A stretch of DNA of 64,000 nucleotides from Rhynochetos jubatus. Its lineage: Eukaryota; Chordata; Aves; Eurypygiformes; Rhynochetidae. The first letter of the stretch is position 1. The number at the start of each line of letters is the position of its first letter. The notes beneath the pieces were generated by a model. That model was not told the origin of the DNA and did not search any database. It worked only from the letters and a program-made list of their open reading frames with translations. The translations under genes were made by a program, and so were the position numbers. Of this stretch, positions 41,701 to 54,735 are shown in pieces. The DNA is taken from contig CM050657.1 of the NCBI GenBank assembly GCA_027574665.1, positions 24,468,700-24,532,699 on the forward strand, in the 5' to 3' direction.

Positions 41701-44700
41701 TAAGTGTCACAACATTCATACCCATGAGAAATCAATTGGATTTTAATCTCCAGTTGTGTTTCACACATTAAAACCACACATTAAAACCATCTATTACTGT
41801 GTTTTTATTTTCTAGCCTATTATTCTGTGCTCCTTTATTTCTTAGTTTCTATATTGTTTCTATACTGTTTATCTCTCTAAGAGATAAAAATACTGTGTTG
41901 TTGGATTAATATATCAAAATATGGGAGCATTTAGGAATATGTAATAATTTGTTTTCTCTAACTCTTATTATTTAATTCCTTCTGGATAATAAATAATAGC
42001 AGTACAGAGACCTGATCAGAGTTCGGGGCTACAATGAATCCAACCTACTTATCTTCTGAGTGGGGCAATTTAATATGCTATTAAGGTGAAAAGGCTATTC
42101 TGTAGGAATGAGACGCTCTGTTTAGAATGTGAACGTAGGGGTATAATCTACTGAGGTAGCTCTCTGCTTTTTGAGACAATCACAGATATCATCATTAACA
42201 ATTTGCACTATTAACAGTTTTACCTCAGTAAATACCTCCTATTCTTTGGTCAGTGAACATGACAGCCTGAGTTTTACATGGAACTCCAAGTGTTCTTGGT
42301 GCTGAATTCCTCCAGTCTTTGAGTTTGTCCACCATACAGCCACCCTTGCAGGTTCTCTATATGCAGTACTTCCTCTCTCAAGTTCAGGAGTTTTGAAACA
42401 AGACAGTTTGGAGACAGTCCCAATGCCTACTCATATTTAAGCATCCCTAAAGCTGTAGCGTATTAGAATAAGCAGTAATGAGTGTTGGAGTGGAATCTTT
42501 GTTTCGGTTCTGAATATAACACTAGAATGTTTCCTCTGGCGTAATTCAATTCAACCTCCTTACAGAATATTTCACATCAAAGTATCAGCGACAAAATGGC
42601 TAACTGCTTTTTTTACATATGTAAGATGCAAAGCATTTATACGTGTCCTTCTGGAAAGATGGTTAGTAGCTGTGGACATTGTTTCAAGCTGCTCAAGCAG
42701 TAGTCGGCACACCCTCTGTAGCTAGGCTTAGAGCCGAGGGGAAAACTTGGATATTGCAAATTCTGAAAGAAAAAGTTGAAGGATTTCATTTTTTTTCCAT
42801 GTCATTGTTTTGCACCAGGAGGTGATGGTTTGTTATGATCCCACTAAAAAAGGCACTTGGACTCTAAAGTATCACTTAGAATGCTAGGTACGAGAAAGAG
42901 AGTAATATATGCAGTCTTTCATCCTTTCAGATACCGACAACCTCAAATTGTATGAAGTCTTGTGGGCTTCCAGCCAGGGTGGAAAACGCCAGGCAGATCC
43001 CATCTGTGGAAAAATTGCCCATCAATTTTTTCCTTTGAGGTCTTACAGGATTTTCTTAAAAGAAAACAATTCTATTAATTATTTCTCCTGTCAGACTAAA
43101 CAAAAAGGATGTTCACGAGAAATTGTTGTGGCACTTCCAGATGAAGGCATGCAGGTGGCGTAGTCACTGGTACTGAGTGGGAGCTCCTTCCAGCCTCCTC
43201 TGTAACAGCTGGCTGTGTATTCTGTGGCCCAGCTATATGTGCAGCACATCACACACCTGAAGGACAGGCTATACACGCAGCATAGCAGAGCACAGCCTCT
43301 GCCTCCTTGGGTTAAGCTGTTAACTGGATCACTAGCTCCTTGATTTACAACGGCGTTCTGGTTAGCATCACTACAGTGATGAATTTTGATTTTCACAGAT
43401 CCTCTCTCTCTATCTGGAGGGACCAATCCAGTGCCTTCAGACTTAAAAATATAAGAGCCTTTTCTTGAAATTAGGATTAGTTATCTGCTGTCATATTGGA
43501 CAGTGACTTAAGTGCTTTTTCCAAATTTATTTCAGGTGAAATGTATACTATTGGGCATTGTTTAAGTGTCCTCTAAATTTTAGAACATTTAAATGTCACT
43601 GCTCTTTGGATATTTATATACCTTCTCCTTTTTAGAAGAGCAGATATAGCCAAGGAAATATACATTACCTGGTTCCAGAACCACCGGTAGTTACTAGTCA
43701 CTTCAGGAATAGAACAGAGTGTGGATCTCTTTGCTTATATATTAATGTATTTTATGGAAAAAATACCACAACTGAGCTGATAAATTTAGTGCTGCCAATG
43801 TAGTTCATACCTTGGCCATTCTAGCGGGCCCTGAGGAAGCAGTGCTTATATTACTCTCTACCATGCAGCAGCCGGTATCACTGTATACAGTACTGTTACT
43901 GTAAAGAGGCGGTAACACCACCTCAGCAGGTACTCCTAACACTTGTACTTGGTGGAACTGCTGTGGAAGGCAAGGCCCCTGGACTGACCGCAGCTGAGGT
44001 AGGATGAGACTCTATCTGGCTGATGTGTTTGAAGGGTTTTCATTCCTACAGTGTCTAACAAAAATAGTAAGTTTTATAGATTTGGCCCCAGGACAGTCTT
44101 GTGAGCTCCTTATTTTAATTAGACTTCATAACTGGGGTTAATCAAGTCAGTTAATAATTAGTGTGTTGAAGTGGAGGAAAACCAGCCAATCTGATAACTA
44201 GACCCAAATAACGGTGCAGTGGGAAGGGGCACCAAAAGCAAATACTCTTTCCCTAGGTTTTGGCAGCTGCTGTTATTGTTTGACAGAAATAGGTTTGGTG
44301 GACTGTGACTTCTTTAATATTTTAATGTTAAAAATATAGTTTTGCATTATTATATATACATTATATATAGCTCAAACCACTTGAGCTATTTATTTTAAAT
44401 TGACCTTTTTGGAGTTTGGGGGTCCTAGTTAGGGCTTCACCTTATGAACAATGCATTACCTTTTCAAGTCTTTCTCCCCTTCAGCTGCTAATGTGAGTGT
44501 ACATGCAACTCAGATAGTTTGAAATAGTTATTGGGGACACAATGGACTTGCACATCCATATTGTATCGTATATGCCCTCAAGATGGTTTTAAAATAAGCT
44601 TCTGTATTTCTGCACTGAAGTCCTGAGAATGGTGTCCTACTTGTTTAATGATGTAACTCTGATGGAACATTCATTTTTTAGTATGGGTCATTCCAGAAAT

Positions 44701-45730
44701 TCTGTGTGAGAATAAAGAAAGTTTGTCTCATGAAGCCTGGAAAAACTAATAACACTTGTAGTACATTTAAGGGAAGGGGGAAAAAAAAAAGTGGATTTAT
44801 GTTCTCAGGTCACTTTGCATTGTATGTATCTCACATATAATAAAGCTCGTAGTTCTTCCTCTATAACTTTGTACTGAGGATGATGCCCATTGCCTCATTA
44901 CCAAAGTCATACATATGATTTGCAACTTCAAAACAATGTATAAAATTAATTTTTTGGACACTTTGCCCTCTCGTTATTAATCCAAAGCTGTAGCTTTATG
45001 CTGACTGTCTTTGATCCACCAAAATCGTTTTGTACAAAACTGGGGAAAAATGTGCTGCATCAACCAGTAAAAGAAAAAGATGTTTCTCTTAATTTCTGTG
45101 TGTGTGACTACATGAGCACATGTACCTGAGGACTGGATTTAGGTAAGGTTCTTCCCATTAGTGCTGTCATAGCTTCTTTCAGCTCATCATATTTTTCAGG
45201 AGGGAATGAGCAGGCACTCTGTGTCTCTAATGGATCCATGAACAGCTTTGTACTTTTCGAAATAGCAGTTCATAATTGCATGGTTTCACACATGGAATTG
45301 CTTTGGTGTAGTCTGAAATGCCTAGGTGACATTTGTGTTCATCACGTAGAAGTAGACGTAGTTGTCACTATTTGATTGGGGTAGCAGAGAAACTACATCT
45401 CCCCTACAATGTGTAGGGCATGTGTAGTGAAATTTACACATCTGTGCGCCATGTTTTGATGAAGTTCAGTGTTACTGCTCTGTTTTCTGAAAGCAAAGGT
45501 CCTAATGTTTAAAAAGGGTATTAATTTTTGTCACTAGAAATGGAAAAAACTTTACTGAGTTTTATTTCACAAAGGCATAGCTCAGTATAGGCATAAAATT
45601 GCACAAGTATTTGGCCTGTAAGAATTTTATATTTTACAATTACTTATACTAATGATTGGTGGGAGATGTCTTCCTACTGAAATGCTACAAATTGACTGTT
45701 CACCATGAATGTAGCAGGAAAACAAGGAAT
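38791..45730. other. Non-coding stretch, 6.9 kb
   Basis: AT-rich with no recognised gene. Minor simple sequence: a tandem pair of CACACATTAAAAC at about 41763-41790, an AT palindrome at 44347-44369, and an A10 run near 44781. Confidence 0.5.
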
Positions 45731-45831
45731 TAAGGGATCTGGGTTCTAGTTCTGTGTCTTCTATAGCCTCAGTCAGGTCCTGGGCAACCACCTCACTTTC
45801 ACTGTCGGATGTAAAATGGGAAAGATTCTAT
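45731..45831 (+). mobile_element. MIR-like SINE fossil, sense
   Basis: In order it has the landmarks of the mammalian-wide interspersed repeat (a tRNA-derived CORE-SINE also present as fossils in other amniotes): GGGATCTGGGTTCTAGTTCTG-like start, then GTCCTGGGCAA, CCTCACTTTC and TGTAAAATGGGAAAGAT. The last block is the very characteristic 'TCTGTAAAATGGGGA' segment of MIR. It is diverged and without coding content. Confidence 0.6.
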
Positions 45832-48800
45832 GTCTTTGTAGTGGACTTTGAAATATATATGTGTTCAAAGTACAAGCTGTTTCTACTGACACATTAAAGG
45901 ACATTGGCATTGGGATCTAAGTTTGATTTCCTTGATGAATAAAATAAAATGACATCTCAAGGTGTGAATAAAGAATTCATCAGCAGGTTAAGAACATACG
46001 TTTTAAATTTGTTTATTAATTTGCATCCCACAGTAAACGGTAGGTCAAGCCTAGAAGCTGAAGGCTCTTGCAGCTCTGTGAGGAGTATCACAGGTAGCAG
46101 AAGACAATCCAGACGCTAACAGTGATGAGTACTTTAACAATATGGGCACCTGTCTGCTTTGAACTGTGCTTTGCACAAACTCTGATCGCATTGACCACAG
46201 CAACCAAACAGGAGTGAAGAGCTATCACTTACTACCACCCCAACCTCCTGTGAACTGGTAACCGGTATTATCTTATTGAAATAAGTGGCACCAGCCACTC
46301 CTCCTGTGCATCATGCTTTTGCTGTACCTGCTGCTACTCTTGCTGAATATTGAATTCTGGCAATTTTTTTGAAGCTATGCTTTCAAATACATTGATCGGA
46401 ATTTTTTTCTGGTGAACTATTAAGATGTTGTTAAGGCTGTTGTAGAAAAATCCTGGAGAGCAGAAGTCTCATTTTATGTATGACACCTCAAAATCCAAAT
46501 AGTAAAACTATTGGGCAAAAAAGGTCTGTTCCATAAAAACAAAACATTTGTGAATATATGTCAGTCTTAACAGCTGAAAGCCTTTAACTTCGTCTCTTAG
46601 CCAGCAAGCACCTGAAAGCCTGCACCGTCTGATGGAAAACATCTTTCAGCACGAATAACATCATAAGAACAAACTGGGCAATGATCACACATAAAACAGG
46701 GTAGATAGCACCCTGGGAGTATGATCCCTAACAGATTGCTAAAGGTACGGCTGTTACTGATTTCCAAAGAAATGCTGTTTCCAAAGTGGCAGTTGCAGCC
46801 TCTGCAAGGGCTACTGCTGGCTTCACATCCAAATGCTGGCTTTGTGGTACTTAAAAGAGGATTAAGTAGAACAAAAATAATCCCTAAACTGGCAAGAATA
46901 CTTCTTTTAAATGTAGTGGAAGGGCAAGTGCTGTTAGAGCTTGGACAACACTAGATTCGGTTCCTCTGCAGTTTGCCTTTTCCTTTCAAATACAGTCACA
47001 AGTAGATTTTATTATTTTAAATGATCTTTGGAAAGTTGTTCCTTGTATTGTTAGAGACAATATTGTTATTGTTTTACCTGTATTTTCCCTTCCATTTATC
47101 AGGTTTTTACAAAGCTGCATCCACGAGTATTGCCGTGTGCAATGCAGTCGGTTTGAAAAGTGGGCCTGCTGTGGTTCTTCCAACAATATTTCACCCCTGC
47201 TTCAAAAGTGTAGCGAAACCAGCTAAAGGAAATTGAAGGGAAGAAAAAAATCAGTGAACTTGAAGCATTTTTCTCCTGACAGATTACATCTCATTGATGT
47301 TATATTCTAGGTGAGGAGAAGCTAAGATGGAGCATTAAAAAAAAACCCCACCCCAACCCTGAGGGATGACTTGCTTCATTTCTAAAGCTACTCAATTTGG
47401 AATGATTAAACAACTACCAAAGTGCTATTGGCTGCAACATTGAATCTCCCAGTTTATACTCATAGGCTATTTCTTCTCTTCTCATCATGGTTAATAGCTA
47501 GTATGAAGCTTTTTGGTCTTTTAAAAAGCATTTATTTGAGTTGCTGTGATGGGAATGTGGTGTTTCTGCTGCTAAAGTATGCCACATGGGTTTGGCCACA
47601 TTGATTATGCATCAGTCCTTCTCTCTATTGTCTGTAGATATCTGCCTGGAAAAACTTGCCTCCAAAGGGATGTCAAATCTCTTGATAAATGGTGAAAAAT
47701 TGTTTATGGTCTTCACAGCTGAAGTCTGCTTTAGAGAGAAAGGCTGCAATTTTTGTGGAAATAGGGAACACAGCGCATGCTTGAGGCAATGGAAGGGAAA
47801 GAAATCATGGAAAATAGGAAATGCACAGTCTGGGGCAAAGCCCAGGCATCAGTAGCATCTCACTGAACAGTTTAGCTAAGGCAAATCTTGACCTCATGCA
47901 CAAAGCAAGAGTAGCTCCCTGTTAGCCCTGGTCTGTGTGGTGTGCATTATGTGCTATGGTCACAGCAGTATCTCTGCTCAGCTTCGCATCCAGGCTGGGG
48001 TTCTCACCAAACCTGCCTTGACTCTGTGAATGCTGAACAGGAGGCTGAGGGTATTCGTGTCCTAATTACCAGTTGATTTGAGCTCAGATTTTTCTCAGCC
48101 TAAATTCCAGCTAAATCCCTATGAATGGCTGTTCTCAGGGTGTGAGTCTGTCTCAGAGATGTCTGGCCAATGGGAAATTCAAGCCTCGAAGGATTAAGAG
48201 GAATGTAGGATGGATTATCTGGGTTTCCTCTGTTTGAGTCTGCACTTGAATGGAAAAGGCGGTTACTTCCCTTTCACGCCTGTTATGTTTTGTAAAGCAG
48301 CACCTATTAGGAGAAGGCTTTATTGCGCCAGACAGCGAAATTAAATGGGCGAGTTGGCCAGCAGGAGGAACCAAATGTTTATAAGCAAAAGGAGAGCTGA
48401 GGCAGTAAATATGTTGCGCTATGTCGCACTGTGTCAGTGAACAGAGCAAACAGTGTGCTCAGGTCTCTTGGGTTTGTTTTGTACAGTAAACACATGACTC
48501 TCCCATCCTGTCTGTTCGTTTTAGCACGGTAGGGAGCTGCGTCCTCTGTGAAACGTGAGTGTGTCAACTGGGAATTCATGTCTTTATCATGTGTTGATAA
48601 ATCTAGTAGGAGGTTATGTTTGAAACTTTAATCTTTTTCTTCATTTGATGCCCATTGACGATGTGAAAGGATAGCTACTGTTGCTTTATTACCGTGCTAA
48701 CGCTTGCATTTCCATTATTATAACACCACCTGTCAGTATTTATAGGTTTGAATTTGTGAGGTTTTAGAAGTTGGACTTAAAATAGTCTGTCCTTACTGAT

Positions 48801-51800
48801 ATTTGGCAAAGAAATTCTTTAGCCTTGAATGATTTGAAACACATGTACACTGAAAAAAACCAACAGAAAACAAAAAAGGCCTCACAACTCCAGATTTTCT
48901 TTAATTAAAAAACCCCAAATCAAGCCATATGCAGAAATTTTATTCTATTTCCCTGTAGCTTAGCAAAACAAGGCAAAGTTGTTAATAAAGGCCCATTTCT
49001 AGTGGCCTTAGGAATTTGTCAGCTGTCTTAATGATGAATTTTCCTGAAACTGAAGTGATTCCACAAAGTCTGAAGATTTTTTTGGTGCCAGTTCATTACA
49101 ATGACAATATTTAGAAGAAGAAAAATAAAAAATCATGCTTTAATTTAAGTCATATCAGTGAATTCTGTAAACCATTCCCTCAGTCACACTGACTGGTATA
49201 AACAAGCACGTAGTTAGATGGCTAGACGTTAGTAGCCATCTGTTTGTGGCAACATCTGAGTAATAAGGCAGCCTTCAGGTTTTGTAGTACTTGCATGGTA
49301 TTACATATAATTTATTATGCTAGGTGAATAGTAGTTTCATAGGTTAGAAAACTGGGTCCTTGAACTTACCTTATTTACTTCTTTAACAGAAACGTCAATA
49401 GCTTATTTTAGCTTTTTCTTTTCATCAAAATATGTCTTCTCTAGAAGTCATATATGTGTGTTTTGTTCGATAGGCACAGCTCTTTCACTGGCGTGTGTAC
49501 AGATTCATAGTGTATAACATGGTAAAGCAGGGAGTTTCCACCGCTAGCTTGATGCTTTTCATGAACTCTGACCTCATTTTTTTTTTAGCAATTGCTTCTT
49601 TTCTAAAGTAGGCCTAAACCTTGGCTGTTGAAAAATTCAACAGAATCGATATTCTCTTGATCTTCCTGCCAGCAAGATTTAAGTACAGTTTTCGGTAGGA
49701 TCTAATCTATGTCTTTTAAGTGTAAGTAAGTCCAACTCCGTGCACGAGTTTTTGCCTGCCCTGCATCCAGGCTCCTTAACTGCACTCCACATAGCTCCCT
49801 GGATATGAATATGTCTTGGAACACTGTAAGGGAGAAAATTGATGACTGCCCCATCCTTTTTCAAGGGCACGCCTAATTACAGTGTAGGTGACATGACTGT
49901 GCTCGTTGTGTGTGTTGTATAAAACCCACCACAACCTCAGTGATTGATGTGGTATGAACAGTGCTGAAGTTTGGCCTTAGAATGCTGTGGACATGCCGCA
50001 CTTCAGCAGCAGCATCTTCAAAACGTGGATGTGTGGGCATGGGTTGTGTAGCACTGTGTGCTTTAGCTTGCTTTGTGGCCCACAGCCTGACTGTCGGTAC
50101 AGACATAATCAGTGGATTTGTGGAGTTGAAGGGAACTGAGCTGAACCTGTCCTTGAGGCTGAGGAAAAGATTGTACCAAAAAAAATGGTCAGTCTGGATC
50201 TTGCTCTGCATTCCCGGTGAAAATTTGCAGTGTGTTTGCATCTTGAAAGATCTGTGAGACCTGCATACTGGCCCGGCAGGTGGGGAACATGGGAAAAGGC
50301 TAAGAAGAATGGCAAAACATCCCCAATCTTTTAACCACCCCAGTGCTTTTATCGCTATAACAAGCTGATGCTTAGGCTTTCTGTTTCCAGGAAGGGAGAA
50401 ATTGAGAGCATATTGATTATATTGTAGCACTAACTAGTGTACAGTTCAGTCAAGGCACTTCTAGCCCAGTAGCCGTTTTGGCTAGACCAACTAATTTGCT
50501 TAAGGCAATGCATTATCAAAGGGAACCCTTCTACACTTCATTACAAAAGCTTATTTGGCTTTGAAAGAGAAAAAATATCAGAAGAAAAGATATAAATTAT
50601 AATCTGAGAGAAGATAGGAAGGCTAATTAAGAAAACTTATTGCTTATTTGAGTCAGAATTTTGGAAATATTTGGCTGCAGTGCTACCCTAGGTTATATTT
50701 GTAAATACCTGATGAAAACTGGCTTTGTTTGTCAATAAATTTGAAGTGTGTTTTGGCAGCTTTATAAGATCTGGGCATTTAAAATGCAAGGGATAGTAGG
50801 AGGACCAAAGAATGACATGGATAATTAAAAATGAGCAGTGGAGAACAAGTCAATGAAAAACTCAGTATATGACAATTATGCAAATTAGTCTTATTCTTAG
50901 AGGATATTGGAGTATAAACAGCCTGATGGAAAAGTTAGGCATCTAAATTTGTTCAACATTAGCTGAATGTTCGTTAGAATTGAATTCCATACACTCGCTT
51001 ATTTTTAGTGGCCAGTCTTGACACTGACAGTCACAAGTGTCCAGCACTTCTGAAAATCAATTCTTATATTTAGAGATCTATACCTGGCTTAAACACATCT
51101 TCTAGTCACTTGGATGTTGAGAACGTTGGCCTAAAATTTGTTGAATTTGCACTTTCATTAAAACAGGATGAATTATTCAGTAGCAATTATTATCTACTGG
51201 CCAAGACAAAGATAATGCTCATTTTCACACTTTTATTTTTAATATTGACTAGAAGTTGTTGCAGGTACTTCATTTGAAACAAAGATAAGCAGTGCCATCT
51301 GAAGAAAGTGCTTCAGACATGTAGTGGTTTACATAAATGGAATCACATCATGGGGTGTTGCAAGACGAGACATCATATGCTAAGCAAGTTACAGCTTTGA
51401 AGTAGAGCACTTGAGTGTATTACTGACAATGTTCATTTAGTTCTGAACTAGCAAAAGCTGCCAAATCTCTAGTGCCCGGAAGGACAGAAATCTCCATTTT
51501 GGGACCATCTCCCACCTGCAATCAGTTTTTGAAGCTAGATACATGCTAGGCAAGCAACGGGAGAGAGTAATTTTTGAGCTGCAGACTTCAAGTTCTAACC
51601 AACAGTCATGAGGACTTAGGCTCATTCTCCTGTGGTTTAAACTGGGGAGGGGAGTCTGACTGTTAAGCAGGCAAAAGAAAGGCAAAGAAAATAACCCTTG
51701 ACAAAAATTTGGCCTGGCAAAGGAAATTTACAATAGGAACATGTTATTGCAGAATTTAATTGAAAAAAATCTGCTACTGGTGTCCTAAAAATTAAAAAGG

Positions 51801-53010
51801 CTGCACTTTCACGTGAATATTTCATAATAGCAAGAGATGGCAGTGCACCTGTGTGGGTGTGCATGCATGCATGGGTAAATATAAATTAGATTCACTGAGT
51901 TTCGTTACACAGTATATGCAACTGTGCTGCTGCACGCAAAATGCGCATACTCAGTTTTTTCTGACCATCCTGCTTAATGATGGCAAGAACTCAAGTTCCA
52001 TATTGTCAGTCACTGACTGGGGTGGTTTCCGAAAGATCTTTGTGCTGTCTCCCTACTGTTGCAGTACAGTAATGAAAGGCCAGATGAGAATCAGAAACCA
52101 TAACTTATCACTGTAGGTGATCCAGTACTGGGCAGTACCTTGGTGAGGGTTTTAAGGCACCCAAGCTAGAAAATTGCACCATTAGTGGAAAATGAGGAAT
52201 GAAAAGTTCAAAAACTAATCTTATTTGCCTTATACAAGCTGTTTAGGGGTTATCAAGGTCAAAATCAGACCTTTGCAGGCTGGTAGAAAGTCTGAACTTG
52301 CAGGTCCTCATTCCCAGCTATGACAGGGAAGATAGATCTTGCAAGTTAGATGTATCCTAAGCCATATGTCTCATTAGACTGAAGAATTATCTGCTGTCAT
52401 AATGGTTCTTCAGGTACTGTGAGCCACTCTTCTGGTGTGGTTTGTTTTGCCTGTAGGGATTATATGGGTTTTGAGCAAAACTCATCTTCAGTATAACTGT
52501 GCTGACATCAGGCAGAGGTGCATCTTGCCAGGGACTAAGAAGACAGTCGAGAAGGACAGTTACAGGGCCTTAAAGCTGTGTTTGCATGTAGTGTATTCAT
52601 GGCTCTGTGTGAATCACTACACAGCAGTAGAGCTTGGTGTAGGGGATTTTATGTACTGCAGTCACGTCTGGTTTATTGGTTTGCTCATCAAGGGAGAAAC
52701 CACAGTTCTGCATAAATAAATATCTTAGCAGGAAGGATAGTTTTAAATGTGGGACCTGTTGGATGAGCTGGGGATCCAGCATCGCAGTCTCACAAACCGT
52801 AGCCTAAGAATTCTGTACGGCACAGTAGATGATATCCCTAAGAACCCATATGAAGCCAGGTCAAAGGTATGAGTAACGCATTAGATCCTGTGCAGCCAGT
52901 GGATCTGTACAAAAGAGTATAATAACAAAGACACAGCAACTCTTCACTGGTAGACTTTCACAGCTTTTATATCGTGCTGTTTGATAATCTTCAGTTATTT
53001 CTGCTAGTAA
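45832..53010. other. Non-coding stretch, 7.2 kb
   Basis: No recognised gene. It includes the longest frame outside CR1 and the CpG island, 185 codons on the minus strand at 49873-50430, whose translation matches no family I know and whose opposite strand is also open for 98 codons. Small repeats: A9-CCCC at 47337-47349 and alternating TGCATGCATGCATG at about 51860-51873. Confidence 0.5.
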
Positions 53011-53360
53011 TTTATCTAAATCGTTCTTGAATCATGTAAACTGTTGACATCAACAATGTCATGCAGTGAAGGGTTCCATAGTTTAATGATGTTGGGTGAA
53101 AAAATCACCTATTTAAAAAAAAAAATGGTTCTATTTGATACTCTGTAATTCTCTTATTGGGAGATATGTTGAAAATTGCTCACTATTCTCTCTCTTGCTT
53201 TCTTGATCTTATAGGTTGTCTGATAGATGCAAATTGACAACAACATCTGGAGTTTTATCTCCGACTGGAAAGTTGTGTTCAGTACAATAGGCTGTAAATT
53301 TAGACTTCATTAGGCATCCTAGGCCACCCTCCAGCCTGGACATTCTCTTAATCTTGCCAG
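53011..53360 (-). mobile_element. Ancient CR1-like LINE fossil, antisense
   Basis: The plus strand reads as the reverse complement of an old CR1-like element. Landmarks in order are TAAATCGTTCTTGAATCATG, GGGTTCCATAGTTTAATGAT, a GTGAAAAAATCACCTATTT block, TTCTCTTATTGGGAGA, and a block that on the minus strand corresponds to the LEKRRLRGDMIEVYK-type coding region. It matches the familiar amniote pattern 'GTTCCACAATTTAATTATGTG...GTGTGAAAAA...CTTCCTTT'. The divergence is strong and the limits are approximate. Confidence 0.55.
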
Positions 53361-54644
53361 GACTAGGATTGCCTGGTAACAGATATTTTTGTTTTCTTTA
53401 AAGCGGAAGTGAGTTGCCTGGCCTTACTTTGCATCATCGCTGTGCACATGGGGAGATGCCATGCTGCACACCAGTTTCCTCACAGTACAAGCTACAGACA
53501 CCTAACTGCAAACCTATTTTCCATGGTCAATAAGTCTCTGCAATCTGGGAAATGGTCAGTATTAACAGAAAGACGGTCAATATTCAAGCAGTAATTGTAA
53601 ATAATTATTGTTCTGTGTACCAAGCTATGGGTAACTTTTTTGGTTGCCAGAATAAATGAGGTGGGTGTTCAGTGTGGAACTCCTCACTTTGAAACAAATA
53701 ATGTAGTAGGGTTTTGGAAGTATTTAAGAATCCTTTGATCACTAACATGTATAATTACTCAAGATGAAGTATAAAAATCAAGTCCCCGTGATCGTGGGTT
53801 AAAGTCCCGAGTGGGTTTTTTACCCTAACAAAGGACAATTTGCTAGCTGTTTCAAGGAGGAAGGATTTTTCTCCAGCTGAAGTATTTGGTGCTTCTGGCA
53901 GCTAAGGGCAAACAGTTAGATTTGCCAAAATAACGGCCTAATCCAGGATGGATACTTCAAGCTGCCAGACTGGCTCTGAGTACTTGAAGCAGCCTGGCTG
54001 GATGCCACAGTTTGAGGCTATCCATTCTCCTGTGTCATCTGGCTCTCCTGTATCTGGCGTCGTCTTGCTTTGTTTCCATTGCAAAGCAACAAAACAGAAT
54101 TACATTTTTAGCAACTGGTGATGTGGGAAAAATCCCCATCTTTAAGTGCAGCAGTTTTTGGAGGAGTGTACCTTCGGACAAGCAGGCCACCTGTGCTGTG
54201 GCGACTTAAAAGAAATGCCCTATTTCCCATTATGGAATAGCTCTTGCAGGGAACACTTTATGCCATTTAGTATTCTATTTCGAGAGGGGAAAGGTAATGC
54301 AAACAGCTGATAATTACTTTGCTGTGCCTATTAGTGGGCGAAAGCATCAAGTAAGTCATCATTTGTTTCCAATAAAACAGCATCAATTTTAACTGCCTCC
54401 TCAGCAAATATATACTGATGTTTCTAGATTTTATTGGTTAAAATATTAAAGCCATTTTTCATTGGTGTATCTGCAATACTTTTCAAAACATGGCATTGCA
54501 GAGTGTTGTTACCATTGCCTTGCGAAGAGGCTAATCGTTACATGACGGGAGAACTGAGACGCAGACTTTGCCCACACTGGCCAAGAGTTCCCTGAAGCGC
54601 CCCCATAATTCTGGTTTTAAGAAGCACATCTTGCCATTTCCACC
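53361..54644. other. Non-coding stretch
   Basis: No recognised gene or repeat. A short stretch near 53790-53812 resembles a tRNA T-arm but lacks the rest of a tRNA (see rejected items). Confidence 0.5.
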
Positions 54645-54735
54645 CCACATTCTGATTTCTCAGCAAGGTGAAATCACTTGCTCACAGAACAGCCTGGTAG
54701 CAGAGCCAAGCACAGATCTGAAAGCCCTGATGAAA
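54645..54735 (-). mobile_element. MIR-like SINE fossil, antisense
   Basis: The plus strand reads AAGGTGAAATCACTTGCTCA, CAGAAC, then TGGTAGCAGAGCCAAG and CAGATCT, matching the reverse complement of MIR ('GTTAAGTGACTTGCCCAAGGTCACACAGC...AGTGGCAGAGCCAGGATT...AGGTCT'). It is short and diverged, but the order and spacing of the blocks fit. Confidence 0.5.

Noticed and set aside
53785..53815. tRNA-like T-arm (GTGGGTTAAAGTCCCGA) followed by T6
   Set aside because: Resembles a B box, but the stem does not pair well, and there is no upstream D-arm, anticodon arm or acceptor stem. Too short to call a tRNA or SINE.
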